Source: JBKECF01 sp047974375
Lineage (GTDB): Bacteria; Bacillota; Clostridia; Lachnospirales; CAMZNU01
Length of the DNA stretch: 64,000 nucleotides
NCBI GenBank assembly: GCA_047974375.1
Contig: JBKECF010000054.1
Location: 186,001 to 250,000, forward strand
Direction: 5' to 3'
Each line of letters begins with the position of its first letter. Within the stretch, counting starts at the first letter, position 1. The notes under the pieces are model-generated. The model was not told the origin of the DNA. It did no database searches and worked only from the letters and a program-made list of their open reading frames with translations. A program made the position numbers and the translations under genes. Positions 62,559 to 64,000 of this stretch are shown here, in pieces.

Positions 62559-63089
62559 TTATTTTTTCAAATCAAATGAATTAAAAATTACATCTTTTTG
62601 GGTTGAATTATCGGCAACGGAGGCGTAAAAGGCCACGATTGTATAATTATCCGTAATTGGTATTTTATAAAGTATATTTGTAAAATTTTCATCGGGTAAT
62701 GTAATTTGGCAAGAATACACGGATGCTTTGTTACCATTAATATCTTCGGTATATTCTTTAAATTCGAAGAATTCTTCTATATCTAGCACACCATCACCAG
62801 CTACAAGTTCAACAGTATCCCTTATATCCTTAATTACATTTTTGTAATGATCCTCCATATCTAATGCTTCTCCACCAGTAATTACATAGTAGTAAGCTGG
62901 ATCTTCTGGGGAAGTTAAGTTTATTAAAGTATGCTTGTCGTTTATAAATGTTGTTTGCATACCTTTTGGGTAGTGAAATTTATAGGGAATATCTTTAGTA
63001 TTAAAAGTAGTATATCCATCTGGTGCAGGATTACTGCATCCAGTGAACAAAAACAAAGAAATTATTAATATACAAAGGGCGTTTCTCAT
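62559..63089 (-). CDS. Lipoprotein of unknown function
   Basis: A 176-residue lipoprotein with lipobox LFTGC (Cys about 17) and a mature part of mixed beta character (YKFHYPKGMQTTFINDKHTLINLTSPEDPAYYYVITGG), reminiscent of PsbP/DUF-type lipoproteins but not assignable. AGGAGG lies before ATG 63089; the longer frame from 63122 overlaps that site. Monocistronic. Confidence 0.7.
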   Translation of the reverse strand: MRNALCILIISLFLFTGCSNPAPDGYTTFNTKDIPYKFHYPKGMQTTFINDKHTLINLTSPEDPAYYYVITGGEALDMEDHYKNVIKDIRDTVELVAGDGVLDIEEFFEFKEYTEDINGNKASVYSCQITLPDENFTNILYKIPITDNYTIVAFYASVADNSTQKDVIFNSFDLKK

Positions 63090-63220
63090 ATTTCCTCCTG
63101 AAGGTGTAATTCTAAAAAACATACCTTTACATAATGGCTAGTTTTAAAGCAGAATAATTAATACTACTTATAATAGCAAAAAAAACCTATAAAAAAAAGG
63201 TAAAATTTAACTTTGAAATT

Positions 63221-63499
63221 TTATTTATTACTAATTATTTTATAAATCTTACGTGTGGGTATATTAAATTGTCTACTTAATTGAGCTGTTGTATACAGGT
63301 GGTAGTTTTCAATAATAAATTGCTCTATAGCTCCCGTAAAAACACATTGTACCGATGGAACGTAAATCTGGGTGCCATTGAAGTATGTACAAATGTCGTA
63401 CACTACAGATGACCCGAAGTATTCCATCGTATCCTTGTAGTTAAGTTTAATATAGCCTGTATACTTTTCTCCTATGTAAATAATTTTGTTTTTATCCAT
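63221..63499 (-). CDS. Small Mor-like helix-turn-helix protein
   Basis: A 92-residue protein. The C-terminal half (AIEQFIIENYHLYTTAQLSRQFNIPTRKIYKIISNK) is a helix-turn-helix of the kind found at the end of Mor/C-type transcription activators, and FNGTQIYVPSV resembles the Mor 'GG..lYIP' strand. Mor proteins are phage Mu middle activators, but relatives are scattered on Firmicute chromosomes. GAGAGAAG precedes the ATG. No phage genes are nearby. Confidence 0.6.
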   Translation of the reverse strand: MDKNKIIYIGEKYTGYIKLNYKDTMEYFGSSVVYDICTYFNGTQIYVPSVQCVFTGAIEQFIIENYHLYTTAQLSRQFNIPTRKIYKIISNK

Positions 63500-64000
63500 T
63501 AATTACTTCTCTCTAAATTAGAATTTGGTGTATAGTGACGAATTTAACATTCGACTCTATAAAACATTATACGAAGGCAGTGAGATTACCGAATATATAT
63601 TTTGTATAACGTATTTAGCTTACAATATGGCGAACATAATTTCAAGTGATTTTTAAGAATTTAAATATTGAACTTAATAAGATTTAAAAGTATAATATAT
63701 AAGTTAGGATAGTTTGCTTGGAGCTAATTAAGCGAATTATTTTGGAAAGAAAATTTTCCTTAAGTATTTTAGTTTGGTCACTAAGGGTGTGTTATATTGC
63801 AAGTGCACAGGTATTTAAGGTAAATGTTCTAACCACTATAGTGTTTGATGAAATTCTAAATTGTGTAGAAGTGTTATATTTCAATATCATGCAATAGTGA
63901 TGTAATGCTAATGTTTGTTACTGGATTTTGTATTATATATAATTCAGATGATTGTTAAACACTATAGCTAACTATAAATAAAAACTCCCGTTTGATTTCA
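63500..64000. other. Gene-free interval at the right edge
   Basis: 500 bp of AT-rich sequence with no frame above noise on either strand and no recognised RNA or repeat. The final bases (AAAAACTCCCGTTTGATTTCA) could be the left arm of a terminator completed outside the window. Confidence 0.4.

Overview
The window is AT-rich (roughly 30% GC by eye) and reads as chromosome from an anaerobic, low-GC Firmicute of the class Clostridia. Supporting signs are strong GGAGG ribosome binding sites, near-consensus sigma-A promoters, an oxygen-sensitive two-subunit class I fumarase, TIGR01212-type radical SAM proteins, a DivIVA protein, AddA rather than RecB, and neighbourhoods such as greA-lysS and lspA-rluD-pyrB-pyrC. 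The genus cannot be fixed from the sequence alone. No prophage, plasmid, CRISPR array, rRNA or tRNA was recognised.

Layout. 1-5.2 kb: partial addA, a DnaC/DnaI-type ATPase, a shortened rlmH and a small membrane protein. 5.7-9.1 kb: aldose epimerase and a GH2 beta-mannosidase. 9.2-15 kb: yqeY, rpsU, a secreted CAP protein, greA-lysS and a lone divergent carboxyltransferase. 15-16 kb: repeat copy B and an IS1634 transposase fossil. 16-25 kb: an eight-gene minus-strand operon (lipoprotein, two permeases, two ATPases, cytoplasmic sulfatase, sensor kinase, AraC-type regulator), probably for uptake and desulfation of a small sulfur compound. 25.3-26.4 kb: wreckage of two transporter genes. 26.6-34.5 kb: a minus-strand run of cysteine desulfurase, thiI, fumarase alpha and beta, tgt, radical SAM protein, a 5'-nucleotidase C-domain protein and an iron alcohol dehydrogenase. 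34.7-46.5 kb: a nucleoside-salvage locus (MTA/5'-deoxyadenosine-type deaminase, DeoR regulator, MtnA-like isomerase, MFS carrier, purine nucleoside phosphorylase, BMP-type ABC importer, class II aldolase). 46.6-49.4 kb: tldD-tldE. 49.6-53.3 kb: pyrC-pyrB, rluD and lspA. 53.4-64 kb: GH13 glycosidase, cca, a MobA-like transferase, a DMT transporter, divIVA, a candidate sRNA, a rhodanese-fold lipoprotein, a radical SAM/aminopeptidase fusion, a lipoprotein and a Mor-like protein.

Most notable observations. (1) Four same-strand copies of a 166-236 bp dispersed element have fixed ends and interchangeable hairpins with three-base loops. (2) The 34.7-46.5 kb locus looks like a complete import and DHAP-shunt pathway for 5'-deoxy or 5'-methylthio nucleosides; its phosphorylase has lost the histidine that contacts the ribose 5'-hydroxyl. 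(3) PyrB and PyrC lie in their usual place with intact frames, but both have lost their catalytic residues. (4) The two ATPases of the sulfatase-linked transporter carry complementary defects, predicting one intact and one degenerate ATP site. (5) A radical SAM gene is fused in frame to an M29 aminopeptidase that keeps its own ribosome binding site. (6) A candidate small RNA with three C-rich patches lies behind divIVA. Several further proteins lack expected catalytic residues or domains (the carboxyltransferase, the rhodanese lipoprotein, RlmH and the 5'-nucleotidase protein), so loss of active sites in otherwise intact genes is a recurring feature here.
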